Shown piece by piece: positions 11,153-24,000 of a DNA stretch of 64,000 nt. The notes below the pieces were generated by a model. That model was given only the letters and a program-made list of their open reading frames with translations. It did not search any database and had not been told where the DNA came from. Both the position numbers and the translations under genes were made by a program. Each line of letters starts with the position of its first letter. Position 1 is the first letter of the stretch. The DNA lies in NCBI GenBank assembly GCA_021186555.1, contig JAJKFL010000003.1, positions 23,889,908 through 23,953,907 of the forward strand. The letters are read 5' to 3'. This DNA is from Reticulitermes speratus. Taxonomy: Eukaryota > Arthropoda > Insecta > Blattodea > Rhinotermitidae.

Positions 11153-12075
11153 CCCCCTGCTGGAAAGTACGGCGGTTTAGCAAAACGTGTGATGTGATGA
11201 CAGCCAATAGGGTAGAACCAGGGTGAGAGAGGGGTGGTTACAAACAACGTATAGCTGCTGGGGGTACCGAGAATGCAAACAGCTAAGGCAGTTGGAAAAA
11301 CAATATCAAATAGAGTAACAGTAAAGGAAGAAAATATAAGTATAAAGCTAGATAAAAAAACTACAAATAAACCAACAGTAAAAATTAAAAATACAAATGA
11401 ATAAATTTGAAGAATAAAGAACCAAAACAACGTTTTGAGGGCGGGGGTTGGGGGAGAGAGAGACACGAAAAATGGCTTCTCGGATACCTGTGTGACAACC
11501 GGTCTCAGCATGGCCAAGTGCTGCCTTTGGGGCAGGGTGAGAATAATGAGAGAAAATTGTATGGAATGCAGCAATAATAGGGAAGGGAAGTAAACGAAAT
11601 AAACGAATGTATTAATAAAAGAGTGAATCGTAAAATAACTAAATAAAAAAATTAAAATAATAAAAGTAGAAGTAAAACAAATGAGGAATAAAATAAATTT
11701 GAGAATAATAATGATAGGGAAAGGTTAAAAGGGGGAAAATTAAAATAAGAATAAAGAAATAATTAAATTGAAAAAAATTAGAAATATTGAAAATGAAAAA
11801 TAAAAAATAAAAATAAATAAAAAATAAAATGAATAAAAATAAAAATCATATCTAAAAAGTACAAAAATAAATGAAATTGAACAAGCAATAAAAACAATAA
11901 AAACAAAAATATGAAATTAAAACAAAAATAAAAATAATGGATATAAAAGTACAAATAGTGAAGAAAAAGAAAAATTAAAAATACAGAATGTAAAATGTTT
12001 CAAAATAAATCAATCGATAAAAAACAAGGCGATTCAAAGAGTAGGAATAAAAAGGAAAAGGAACCAGATCGCAGA
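11153..12075 (-). mobile_element. Penelope element 3' region and A-rich tract
   Basis: The block 11160-11570 matches the foldback element at 4140-4510 (GACAGCCAATAGGGTAGAAC, then GCTGGGGGTACCGAGAATGC). It is followed by about 480 bp dominated by AAATAAAA-type sequence (11580-12060). It lies downstream of the minus-strand GIY-YIG coding fragment, which suggests it is the 3' flank of that Penelope copy. Confidence 0.6.
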
Positions 12076-12090
12076 TGGAGGAAGAGAATT

Positions 12091-12114
12091 GGGGGGGGGG
12101 GGGGGGGGGGGGGG
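12091..12114. repeat. Poly(G) tract, 24 bases
   Basis: An uninterrupted G run. The glycine-rich open frames through it are artefacts of the homopolymer. Its length is probably unreliable in the assembly. Confidence 0.95.
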
Positions 12115-12245
12115 AAGAGCAGCTAGTACCGGAGGAAGTGATAGAAACAGATGCAGCTAAAGGAAAAGCAGAACTGGGAAATGGGATAACGTGGAACAGG
12201 AAGAGGGAGAATGTGGTCCTCGAAAGGACCGTGGGCTGGTCACCA

Positions 12246-13281
12246 CTAATGGGGGGAAGGGGGGTGCCGTCTACTCTCACTAAGGAGGTGAAAGAGAGGT
12301 TTCCATGACCCGCTTAGAGTCAGGACATCCTCCCTGTTCATATTGTTTCGGTGGAGCTTCAACTCGATCGCCTCCCTGACGAGCCGGTCCATGTAGCCGG
12401 ATTTGGTAGAGAGGATTTGGGTGTCTTGGAATCTAATGAGGTGATCATGAGTGAGCCTATGTTCCGCCACCGCCGATTTTTCTGGATGCCCAAGCCGTAT
12501 GTGCCGACTATGCTCTTTAATCCTGGTGGCGATGGACCTAGCAGTCTGTCCGATGTACACCCGGCCGCACTCGCAGGGGATATTGTACACGTCTGGAGTC
12601 CTCAGCCCCAGATCGTCCTTCACAGGACGGTGGAAGCTGGAGATCTTCCTCGACGGCAAGCCAACAATCTTAATATTGTGCCTGGCCAGCATTCTGCTGA
12701 GGCGACCGTATGTAGTCTGGACATATGGCAGGAGGGCGACTGAGGTGGGCTTACCTTTAGGCTTGGATGTTCTTACCTTATAGTTAAGGGCACATTGTAT
12801 CTGCTGACGACTATACCCGTTTTCTTTGAAAGTGGTCTTAAGGAACGCCAAATCACCATGGAGGCTCCCTTGTCACACAGAGCTCTGGCCCTGTGCACCA
12901 AGGTTGAAAGAACGGCCTGTTTATTGGAAGGGTGGTGATGTGACCCAGGGTTCAGGTAAAGGTTTGTGTGGGTAGGTATTCGGTAGGCTTTATGGCCCAA
13001 GGAGCCATCCGGTCTCCTATAGATGTCAATGTCCAGGAAAGGAAGGTGGCCATCCTTCTCTGCCTCCATGGTAAATTGAATATTCCTGTGAAGGCTATTC
13101 AGATGTTCAAGGAATCCCTCCAGCTTTTCTGGTCCGTGTGACCAGATGACAAAAGTGTCATCCACATAACGAAACCAGCACAGCGGTTTGTGTGTCGCCT
13201 ATTTCAAGGCCCTCTCCTCGAAGTCATCCATAAAGAAGTTAGAGATGACCGGGGAGAGCGGGGAACCCATAGCCACAAAGA
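12246..13281 (-). pseudogene. Penelope-like element: RT end plus GIY-YIG endonuclease
   Basis: On the minus strand the fragment opens with VAMGSPLSPVISNFFMDDF (13270-13210). It has an in-frame stop near 13197, then the reverse transcriptase catalytic box FRYVDDTFVIW and FLDIDIYRRPDGS. After a frameshift near 12850 comes the linker [20 protein letters not shown]. The GIY-YIG nuclease follows: [20 protein letters not shown] and IKEH, then [11 protein letters not shown]. The Cys pair and the downstream His pair flanking the nuclease are typical of the Penelope family. The 5' part of the reverse transcriptase is missing; homology stops abruptly at about 13281 against an RTE-like 3' end. It is related to retroelements that prime at chromosome breaks or ends, and is non-functional here. 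Confidence 0.9.
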
Positions 13282-13830
13282 TTAAGATATGCAGAACTAT
13301 AATTTTGCCTGTTGTTTTTTATGGGTGTAAAACTTGGTCTCTCACACTGAGGGAGGAACATAGGCTGAGGGTGTTAGAGAATACGGTGCTGAGGAGGATA
13401 TTTGGGCCTAAGAGGGACGAGGTAACAGGGGAGTGGAGAAGACTACATAGCGAGGAACTTAATGATCTGTACTCATCACCAAATATTATTTGGGTGATAA
13501 AATCAAGAAGAATGAGGTGGGCGGGGCACATAGCACATATGGGGAAGGGGAGAGGTTAATACAGGATTTTGGTGGGGAGACCTGAGGCAAGGAGACCACT
13601 TCAAAGACCCAGGCATAGATGGGAGGATAATATTAAAATGGATCTTCAAGAAGTGGGATGGGAGGGCATGGACTGGATTGATATGGCTCAGGATAGGGAC
13701 AGGTGTCGGGATCTTGTGAATGCAGTAATGAACCTTCGGGTTCCATAAAACGCAGGAAATTTCTTGACTTGCTGATGACCTATTAGCTTCTCAAGAAGGA
13801 CTCTGCTCAATGGAGTTAGTTGGTTAGTCT
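13273..13830 (+). pseudogene. RTE-like retrotransposon 3' end, 5'-truncated
   Basis: Plus-strand sequence encodes [40 protein letters not shown] and [20 protein letters not shown]. After a stop it continues into the conserved tail near 13735 (AVMNLRVP). The end carries GGAGTTAGTTGGTTAG, a decayed version of the GTTA-repeat tail of the full-length copy at 50114. It is the C-terminal quarter of the same family and is truncated at a junction with the Penelope fragment. Confidence 0.88.
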
Positions 13831-14197
13831 ATTCCTGATTATGTAAGTTGTGTATTCATTAATGTAGTAGGCTATAGGTCCTGTACCTACACAGAGTGTA
13901 AATACAAGTAAATTTACTCTTCTCGTTACCCTGCTCTTGAATTCTGTCCTAAGGTACAACTTGGGGTGGGGCAAGGCACAATTATATGCTGTACCTTGGT
14001 TCACTATTCCTTCTCCCCTTTAATTGCCGTCAGTAGCCATATATATAAAGTAATGTTGAAATAAAAAATACAGTATATTTCAGTTGACAGATTTATGTGC
14101 AACAGTAAGCAGCATTTGGAACTTTGAAACATGTAATCCTGTTCACACAGAAAAATAAAAACCACAAATTGACCCAAGGTACAACATCTTCCCCATA

Positions 14198-14866
14198 TTT
14201 CCTGACACCCCCAAAATAAAGTTGCTTTTGAAAGTCAAAGACGAATTGCTGTTCGTTGAAGTAAGCAGTGCCAATGGACAGAGTATCTCAAAGCAGTTAA
14301 ACTTTCTGATATATACCGGTACTTGTTAATTAGTAAATCACATACTGTTTCATGACCCATCTCATTATGGTCGTTCAAGGCTGCAATATAATAACAACTA
14401 CTACTACTACTTACGTAATTGTTTGAAGCAGCAAAATTATGTTCTGCGGATCTACAAAACCACCCAGTGTCACAAAATTCTCCTGTCTCCAAAGATTCAA
14501 TGGGTAAAACTGAGACAAAGCAGCAGAGTGGCAGTGCAGCATCTGCAGCCCTACAGCAGGGGTTGCACATACACAGTACAAGCTCTGTCATGTTGTCATT
14601 CCTTTCTAAGTGGTTTACTAATCTAATACTCTCTTACAAAATCTGTGACATCTCCATTTGTGCACACTGTTGCATCATCCATCAAAGCACCCAACCTTAA
14701 ATATTACAGCCACTCAACGCTTTACTCAAAATCCATAATATAAACATGTGTGTGTTGGGGGGGGGGGGGGGGGCAGCGTAGAGTTGAGTGAGCATCAAAG
14801 GGCATATGCGTGTAATACAAAGCTGGTGAAATATATGGAAGAGGCATTTGATCTGTCATGTTACAG
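14198..14866. other. Non-coding upstream/intronic DNA with poly(G) run
   Basis: No exon was recognised. A 17-base G run lies at 14757-14773. The TRP-gamma start-codon exon should lie upstream of 14867 but I could not identify it here or further left. Confidence 0.5.
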
Positions 14867-15000
14867 GTGGGCCTGGAAATTGAAGGGCCAAAGGTCACAA
14901 CTGATTCTACTCTCATGCCAAATTTGCCTAAACCACTTACATTAGAAGAGAAGAAATACCTTCTTGCTGTGGAAAGAGGTGATGTCGCCAATGTCAGAAG
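14867..15000 (+). CDS. Trpgamma: TRP-gamma exon a: start of ankyrin region
   Basis: The exon follows acceptor TTACAG (ends 14866) and ends at donor GTTAGG (15001). It is read in phase 0 from GTG and ends in phase 2. It encodes [12 protein letters not shown], then [17 protein letters not shown] and ANVRR, the conserved opening of the cytoplasmic ankyrin region in TRPL/TRP-gamma proteins. It has no start codon of its own, so at least one upstream exon is expected. Confidence 0.88.
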
Positions 15001-18000
15001 GTTAGGATCTTACTGTATTGTGTTTGGTCATATGAGAGATTGAATATTCTCATGTTGGTAAATGTTAAGATTGTATATGATCTTCTAGGTTGGAAATGTG
15101 AAGATAGAGGCAGTAGGTTCCTCTGAATCATTGGTGTGGCATGGTAAGAATAATGATAACGATGATGATTGTGATGACTATAACTACATTATCATGATGA
15201 CAGTAATGATGCATGATAATAATGGCAACAACAAGGGTAGCACTAATAACAAAAACAGTAACAGTCATAGCAATTCTTCTGGCATTACAATGTGAAATTA
15301 TTTCTTTCATGTAGCTGAGATAGCTCAGTCTTTATAGTGACTAGGCTCTAGGCTGGATGACCGAGGAATCATAATTCTATGCCTGGCAGGGGCAAGACTG
15401 CAGCTGAGGCCTAACTAGCTGCTTATCCCTTGAGATAAGGTGGTCGGAACATGAAGCTGACCACTCATCTCCATCTAGTACCAAGGTTAAGAATGCATGG
15501 AGTTATACCTCCATTCCTGTATACATTTATGACCTTGTGCTCCATGAAGCACAGGAACAATGTACCTTGCATTAATTGTTTCACATGATACCTCACTGAT
15601 GAAAATATAGTAAAATAAAACAGCCATTTCATAATGTTTTTACATAGTTCTTATATAAAGCAAAATTTTAATTACTGCAGAAATTTATGGAATATAAAAG
15701 TAAATAAATATCTACCTGAATCTCCTACAGGATGTTAAAGCGTGCCCTCAGAAGCAGCCACATGGACATGAACTGCGTCGATCCTTTAGGAAGGGGAGCA
15801 CTGTCTATAGCAATTGATGGAGAGAATCTGGAGATGGTAGAGCTGTTGATAATCATGGGTGTGGAAACAAAGGATGCACTGCTGCATTCAATTGATGTTG
15901 GCTTTGTTGAAGCTGCAGAACTACTCCTAGAGCATGAAGAACTGATTCATAAAGATGGAGAGCCTTATGTAAGTTTTTCCTTTGAGAGTCACATGTGAAA
16001 ATTAAACATATTCCAATAAAATTGCCTTTGTTCTAAACATATAATTACTTGACTTACCATCATACACCACAGCACTCTAGTGAACTATGACGATAAAAAT
16101 TTGATTTGGATGGAGCCTAGTGCACAGGGTTAAAATGAACTACAAATTATAAACTACTTTGTTATATGTTGATGATAGTCAACTATTATAATTTGCAGGC
16201 TTCTCTACATATTATTGCAATGATAAATCAATTAGACTGATATTTTACTTATAATTTATTTAATGATATTCAGTAGCTCAGACCTCATAGTGTCTAATAA
16301 TGAGGTGATTATTGAATAATGAATAGGAAAGGATGTAGGCAGAAGCCATCATAACACTTCCCTGGAATAGCTGACAAAGATCACAAAAACCTGCTATGAT
16401 AGCCAGTATTTGAATGAAGAATGCTATGCACTCAACCTCAATGTTTGGACAAGGAGGCTGAGATGCACAGAATATGTATGTGAGTCAGAAAGAATCCGCA
16501 CTTTAGAAATATTAATGCAACAGCAATAAAAAATGTGTAAGATCATCATTTTTCAAGACATTTCGTCCAGTGGTAAACAAGTTTCTTTATGCCCTAAGAA
16601 AAAAAATTTTGTTTGAGTGGCAGCCATGCAGTCATGTAAAAATATGCGTGCACCAATACCTGCACTTCTTGGTCACTGGTAAATTGATAGACTTTTCAGG
16701 CATCTCTGAGTGACACAAAGAACTGGTAGCCCAAATGGGCTAGGTCAGGGCTATGCAGAGGGTGTTCCAACACGCCAAAGTGCGCACGTTGCTGGAGGGT
16801 TTAAATAATTTGGATGCCAGGGTGTGGGCAGGCATTGTAATGCAAAAATGACACACATTTTGACTCTGTCCTCGGCATGTGCTTTGAATTGCTGGCTTCA
16901 GTTTGTCACACAACATGTCACAAGAAAGAGCGATATTTTCTGTTGTGCCCTTTGTCAACGGCCATCTTCAGTGCAGTTCCTGGGAGAGGCTTTCCTGAGA
17001 CGGTGGGAATAACTGGAGTTTTGGTTTCTGGTCTGATTATGCGAAGGAGAGGAGTAATTTAGGTTTTGTAAATTAACAAACACCGTCCCGATAAAGTACA
17101 TTGCATGTTTGCCGAGGGGGGATTACGCAACCGTCGTCCGACTTCCGAGAGTGATACTAGTTCAGCCATCACTCTTATGACAGCCGGAGACATGTAATAC
17201 GCAGGTTAAGTGGGGCTAGTGGGAGTCCGTACATGCCGACGTTGGACGCACTCTTTGTTTAGTTGAAAGGTAACTAGAGTCTTTGAAGTTAATTTAAGTT
17301 CAATGTAATTTACCCGACTCCCATCATAAGAAAGGAAAACAATACGGTGAGTAATAAATTTAAATGCGGCCTTGATTTATGTGGAGCGTTCTGTAAGTGC
17401 ATGCGGGCATTAGTGCTTCAAACACTAAGGAACCGACTACTATCACAGCCAGTTTGATCCGATCAACCAGTCCTTTATAAATATTCCTTGAGAATGAGCA
17501 GTGCGTCCACTGAAAATCAACGCGCCCGAAGAAAAGCTGCAACGTGGTCGTGCGTTCTGCCCTGGGGGCCGCCACGTACAAGTGTGCGGCGGTTATACCC
17601 TCTGTTGATAATGTTGCACTACTGGCTCATGTGAATCCGTGAAACCAGCAAGCATCGCTTTTCTGGCTGCTTGTTGTATTTTGAACTTTCGTTTGAGCAG
17701 CGATTGCTAATGTTCCCATTCCATACTCTTGCGTTTGCTGGTTGGACAGCAGTATGGATCCATATTTCGTCCTCGGTGTTCATGCGTCTGAAAGAGTCGT
17801 TATCTTCATTTCCATAGCAATTCAGAGGGCGCTGACAGATATCCAAGCATTTGTTCTTGTGCTTTTGTGTCAGTTGCTTGGGAACCCATTTTTCACATTT
17901 CATTGGTGGAACCGTTACAGACAAGCAGATGAGTTGCCACTCTATCAATGATTACCTTTCTGTTATTCAGAATCTTAGCGTAGACTCATTCAATACCCTC

Positions 18001-21000
18001 ATCGGCAGTACATGCCGACGGTGGCGCCTGTCGTTCTAGATCAGTTACGGTGTGTACGTATTTGCGCATGCAATTAGCAGTGCTACCAAAAAAATGAACA
18101 CGTAAATGAAACATTGCGGATACTTTCCGACTCGCCCATGTATACAGCACAATTTTTGACCAATGAGGTAACGTGGGCACAAATTATAGGATAATGCTAA
18201 AATGTAGCTTAAAGAATTACACTGTGTAGATATAAACTGATTTATCTAGCTCAGAATACAGTCCAGTAATGGGCTTCAATTAAAAGAAGCAGGGAATTAA
18301 TTGACTAGCTAAATGACGATTAGCGTCTCTGGAGAAAATATGCTGTATGGAGTCGTGGTAACATACGTACAACTCGTACTGCCTGTTTTTGTTTAGAGTT
18401 GGCAAAAGGCAGACTTTAACACTGCGACTTTCACTCCGGACATCACGCCTCTGATTCTTGCTGCTCATCGGAACAACTACGAGATCATCAAGATTTTATT
18501 AGATAGAGGTGCAACATTACCGACGCCCCATGACACTAAGTAAGTAACAAGCACATTCATTTGCACAAATTATTCAGGTCACAGAAATTTTATGGTTATC
18601 ATACCATTCAATATTAATACCATGACTGACAATAACAACAGATAATATTCATGTACCTGTAAACTTTACGGCTGACATGTATAACCTGCAGTCCAAAGTC
18701 ATACAAAAGCTCATCCCATACATTATTTGGCATACTTGCAAAGAAAAAAATTGTTTATATTGCTATCACCGTGCATTTTCACTAATTCAATTTATTTTAC
18801 ACCAACTAAAATTCAGATATTTAAAACTAAAACAATATTAAGACATAAGTGCTATCGGACCCTTCAAAATATGCAGTTGAAGTGATAGTGGCTGTTCAAA
18901 AAAAAAATCCTGATGATGATCCTAGGATCAAAACACGTGTAGGGGTGACATTTTATAATAAAAACTACAAAAAGTGGTTTTACGTGTGCATTAGTTGGTG
19001 TAAAATAAATTGAATTGCAAAGAAAAGTTATTAAAACCCAGCTAGTAGCGTTGCCATAGGCCTATCTCTCTGTCTTTGTGAATGATTTCTACGAAATCTG
19101 GTATTGGTGAATTTTACTAAAAATCTGCCGATCTATACCGATTTCGGTATCTCTCACCAGCATGGAAACATTCGCGTCATCACCATACTGAAACCAGAGA
19201 CGGCCCCTATGTTGCTTTCTTTCTATTGGCCCCTAAGTCTGCTTCACATGACATGCAAGCATTCAGTAGGACCCTAAGCAGGGGCGGCTTGTTCATAAGG
19301 GCTGCAGGGCTGCAGCCCCCCCCCCCCCCCCCAGAAATTCTGAGAAAAATTAAATATCTGAATAAAATTATTCGTTAGGAGACACGTACATTACTTAAAA
19401 GCATGTGAATGAAATCATTTCAAATTCAGGTATTCGCAATGGACTCGAAACGCTGCGGAGATCAAAGCGGGCTGCGCAGTTCCGTGCCCTTGCGCGCAGG
19501 CTGCAGCACAGCTAGTGCGAATCGTGGGGAGACACACCAATTCAGGCATGGCAATGGGCTGCAGTCATTGTAGCCCGAGCGTAGCTGAGATAGCGTTTCA
19601 AGGATGACTGTTTACATCTGTTTACCTTTCCTAACGTTTCAAAACGCTGGCATTTTGATAACCATTTTTATCCAGCTGTTTTAAAGCCATGCTTTTGAAT
19701 GTTTTAAGTTTAGTAGTTGCAATTTTAAGATAAATATGAACGAGAAGAGTGCGGAGTATTTACAGGGCATCAATTTTTCACAGTAACGCTCGCTAAGAAG
19801 ACTGAAATTAAAAATTTAGGTTGTGCAACACCTGATTTAGTTATCTCTATCATCATAAAGCAGATAATAAACGCATGTGAGAAAATCTGTGCTAAGTATA
19901 AGTTTGTGGCTGTGCTGAAAGAAACGTTTTATTTTGCTTTCCGTGTTTGTTGTTTGGATGTGACACAACTTGGACGACAACTGGAGTGACGGATTTAAAC
20001 CATTTAGGCGTGAAACTAAAAAAACATGAAGATTGTGCGAAACACCTAAAGAAAGTGATTGATCTAGCTATGTTAGGGACAGTAAACACTGCGTCACAGC
20101 TAACCGTGGCCTACAGACACCAAAAAAACAAACGCAACGAGAAAGTGAGAATAAAACAAATCCTCTAAACAATTATTGGCTGTATAAAGTTTTGTGGCAA
20201 GTTTGAACACCCCTACGTGGTCATGAACGGACCTCGCATTCGCCGAATCCTGGCGTTTTTCGAGGATTGTTGGAATTTGCTAGAAAGTTGGATGAATCCC
20301 TCAAAACCCATTTCTTGAACTCTACAGTTTTTAGGGGAACCTCCAAGATTATCCAGAATGGACTTTCAGACTGTATCCTTGAGGTGTGTCAAGATGAAAC
20401 ATGTATCGAAATTAATCCAAATTCTTGTCTGTAATGTCAGATAACACCACTGACGTTTCGGAGCAAACGCAGCGGGCTACTCTTTTCCATTACGTAAAAC
20501 TTGCTGTGTATGAAAGATTCTGGGGATTCTTTAATCCGAAAACTCAAAATGATGAAGGACTATGAAAGTGTATTTTAGAACAACTACGTGTAGTTTTGTC
20601 TGGTGATAGTTAAAAACTTATAGCTCAAATGTACGACGGTGAAGTTGTAATGAGCGGCGAGGAAGTAAGTGTACAGGCAGCGATTAAACATATCAGTATG
20701 CACATTTTGTGCACTGCTATGCACATAAATTTAATTTAATTATGGAAAAGGCAGCGTCACAGAATTCAAAAACTCGAGTAGTTCATTAGTCTTGGTGCAA
20801 CATGTGCATTTTTTGCTGAGTCACCCTCACAATTAGCAGTACTGGACAATGTTTCTAAACGGGTCCCTGGAGTATGAAATCCTAGATTGAATTTTAATAA
20901 CCAGCTGGTTAATGCTGTTTATAAAAATAAAGAAACTCCCAAAGAAAGTTTTGAAGATCTTCAAATTCAAAAGAATCATGCAACTGTACAAGCAGCTACA

Positions 21001-24000
21001 GGACTTCGTACGATGAACGACGAAGACTCCAACTTTCGGCTAATATTTTTCCATTACGTTATGCCTCATATCTGTATTCTGTACAACCAGATACAGCATC
21101 GTACTGCTAACTCCACTAGCACTTATAATTCAGTGAATGAATTTCTTGAGGCTATCATCACAGAGAGAAACAAAATTCCCTCAACTACTGCCCAAAAGGA
21201 AAGCCCTCCTCAAAGAAAAAAAAATGGAATTCTGCGAAAGGAGTGTGTATACGATTACCTGTCAGGCGAAAGAGAGGTTTGCTTTCACTAAACATCTATC
21301 AGCTGCAAAGTTGTTTAATCCCTCTCTTTCGAAGAAAATGCCAATCACCGTCGCCTTCCTTCCACCGAACTTGAAGGAACTATTGAGGCTTACCCTATCT
21401 TGTGTAAAGAACGGCTGACCAGTGAACTGTCTGTTCTATACAAAATACAAGATTTCCGCAGTGTCCCAGGAAGTGTACGAGGCCGTGTTGAACTCTGGAA
21501 TTGGTGACTTATGCGCAGAAGTGTTCACGCTTCTCCAGATAGCAATTACTACCCCCATGACTACGGCTGAGCTTGAGAGACGCTTCTCTACTCTGAAAAG
21601 AGTGAAGACTTTTTTTAAGGAGCACAGTGTCACAAGACCGTCTTTCTGCTTTGGTCATGTTAAGCGTGGAAAAGTAGTGATTGAGAACCTTATTAACTTT
21701 TAATGATAAAGTGACTGGTAAATTTGTCAACCGTAAAGAAAGGAGAATGGACTTTTTATACAAATAAAATTTTATATGAAGTAATACATTATTGAATGAC
21801 ATTTTTATAATCTGTTCTTTAAAATTAAAACAAACTCTTGTATATTCGTATGAATGTTTTTACCGAAACTTTAAAATTTTGCAGTGTTTAATATAAATAA
21901 CATGGAAAATTAAATTAAGCCCTTCTGATTAATCATATAATAATCCTAGCCTCAGCCCTACCATAAGAAAATCCCACGATCCGCCACTGGTATTAAGTGA
22001 AGTAAGGGAGCGAGGGTTACTGCATTACGAAGATTTCGCGTTCTGACCCGCACACAGAACCAATCCAATGGCTGGACACAGCTGGGTATGTTGGAATGAC
22101 CCTCGATACACAGCTGAACTGGTCAAACCACACAAATTAGGTCAGAAAGAAGGCAGCCCACAGACTCGGCCTGTCATTTAGCAACGGTGTTCTGCTTTAT
22201 CAGCAGCTCTTTCGTCCTCAGGTGGGCTATGCTTGTCATATCTGAAGGTCCGCTGCCCGTCTCCATGTCAGGAAGCTGCAAGTGGTGCAATCAAAGCGTC
22301 TTAACGTCGCTACTAACCCTCCTTTGTGCATCACTAACAAGCAAATTTACGAGGACTTGGAGGTTCCATTTTTTCGCCGACCACTTAAGGGCACTAACGC
22401 TTTGACAGAAAGCCAGTGCGGGTAACTCCACAGTTCGACAACTTGGAAGACACGTGTGTTAACCAAGGGTTGACCAAAGTTGCTTAACCTTAGCTGAAAG
22501 TAGCTGGATATCAGCAAGCCAGTCGAGGCTGCTCGTAAAAACACGGCTACTTCTACACTACAAATTGCGTGCAGCAATTTTTGGCTAACATGAGTGAGGT
22601 TTTCCGTGATTTTCTTCAGTTGTAACGCAAATTCCAGTTTATGAGTAAAAGATTGGTAATGGCCCGCATCCATCCTCCGCCCCCTCTTCCCCGCTCACCA
22701 ATTACGGAGGCCTCAGCGAACGTGACTTCTCCCAGACCGCTAAGGCCTTCAGGCTACGCAACCGAGCCACTCTGGGTTCAAACTTCAGACATCCAACCAA
22801 CCAAACTTCTTCGTCTGCAAAAGGACACATTGTTATATCTAGCATAAGTCCTTCGTACAACCACAACATCAAGGTCCTCAGTCAGTTATAAGATTGCCTG
22901 CAACAACCCAGAAATGCTTTTTTTTTTTTTTTATACAGGAGTGGCTGAACTAAAGAAGGGGTGTCAACGTGTGCTTTTTGCAAGTCTCTGCCCTATGGTT
23001 TTTGGTGGTTGGTTGGGTGGGTGGTTGGTTGGTTGTTTGGTTGTTTAGTTGGTCTTCCAGTCACTTCAGCACCCACCTGAACCAAATTTAGTCACTGTGA
23101 AAATGGAGGCAGAAAGCTTCTCTAAAACATCAGAGCAAACGATGGAAGAACCAACAAGACCATTTAGTACAACTGTCAGTGAGTCAGAATGCATGAAATA
23201 TTCTGTGCTTACTAGTTCAAGTATGCAATATGTTAGTGAAAGGGACAACATAATTTTGTAATCTATGTCATTAATTGATCATAAGTTTGTGGTCTTCTGG
23301 GATATGACATCATGTAGTTTGGGAGACATATCTAAATGTTTTGCAGAAATCTTCTGCATCCATCTTCAGGATAGATAAGATCATTACCCTGAAGATGAAA
23401 GCAACAGGTTCCTTCTACCAAACTATGCAACATCACATTCCAAAAGACTAATCATGCTTATCATCTCACTTAATCAATTATGATTGTGTCCTAGGTGTGG
23501 ATGTGATAAATGTATTCGAGAATCTCAAGAAGACTCACTCCGTTTCTCTGTGTCTCGTTTGAATGAGTACCGAGCCCTAGCAAGCCCTTCTCTAATTGCT
23601 CTGTCATCTAACGACCCCATCGTTACAGCTTTTCAACTGTCTTGGGACCTTCGTAACTTAGCTTTTGCTGAAGAAGAAAGCAAGAGTGATTACTTGGCAA
23701 GTGTAAAATATTTGATGATTTAACCACATGTGTTGGGGAGAGAAAAGTCATGCTTCTCATAGCATTTTCTTGTTACATTTAGTTTACTGCCTTTTCCAAG
23801 TGATTCAACTAGAAATAAATTATTTTTCTTTATGGTTTACTTAATGATGTTTTTTGTAGATGAAGCTATATAGCAGTGAATGATTACATGTTTAGTAAAT
23901 AATGAATTAGCATAATGTGGAAGGAAAGAATCAAACATAATTGAAGAAACAATCATGGCATTTGCCTGCAGGAACTAAGAAAAAACATGAATAACACAGT

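Larger units (their letters stand above)
5437..14197 (+). mobile_element. Pogo/Tigger-like element, greatly expanded by nested insertions
   Basis: The left end at 5439 reads GGGAAGTGTTGTACCTTGGG. The right end at 14195, on the opposite strand, reads TGGGGAAGATGTTGTACC and continues TTGGG. Both ends abut a TA dinucleotide (5437-5438 and 14196-14197), the usual Tc1/mariner/pogo target. Extra copies of the GTACCTTGG motif occur near 5807-5835 and 13950-14000. Pogo-type coding sequence lies at the left end and, in both orientations, near 8600-9480. The middle is filled by a giant palindrome and by Penelope and RTE-like fragments. The 8.7 kb between the ends is far above the usual 2-3 kb. Confidence 0.72.

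Noticed and set aside
12075-12308. Glycine-rich open frame on the plus strand
   Set aside because: Created by the 24-base G run and lies antisense to and downstream of the Penelope fragment.
12246-12851. Stand-alone homing endonuclease because of the GIY-YIG motif
   Set aside because: It is directly preceded by a reverse transcriptase catalytic YVDD block in the order typical of Penelope-like elements.
15098-15310. Asp/Asn-rich and hydrophobic open frames on both strands
   Set aside because: They run through a trinucleotide simple repeat in an intron and have no similarity.
16740-17062. Cys-rich open frames in the TRP-gamma intron
   Set aside because: Short overlapping frames on both strands with no recognisable domain or splice context.
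23697-23702. GT donor at 23701 for TRP-gamma exon d
   Set aside because: It would add four bases and put the start of exon e in a frame that hits TGA near 35833, losing the conserved LRRQCQ block.
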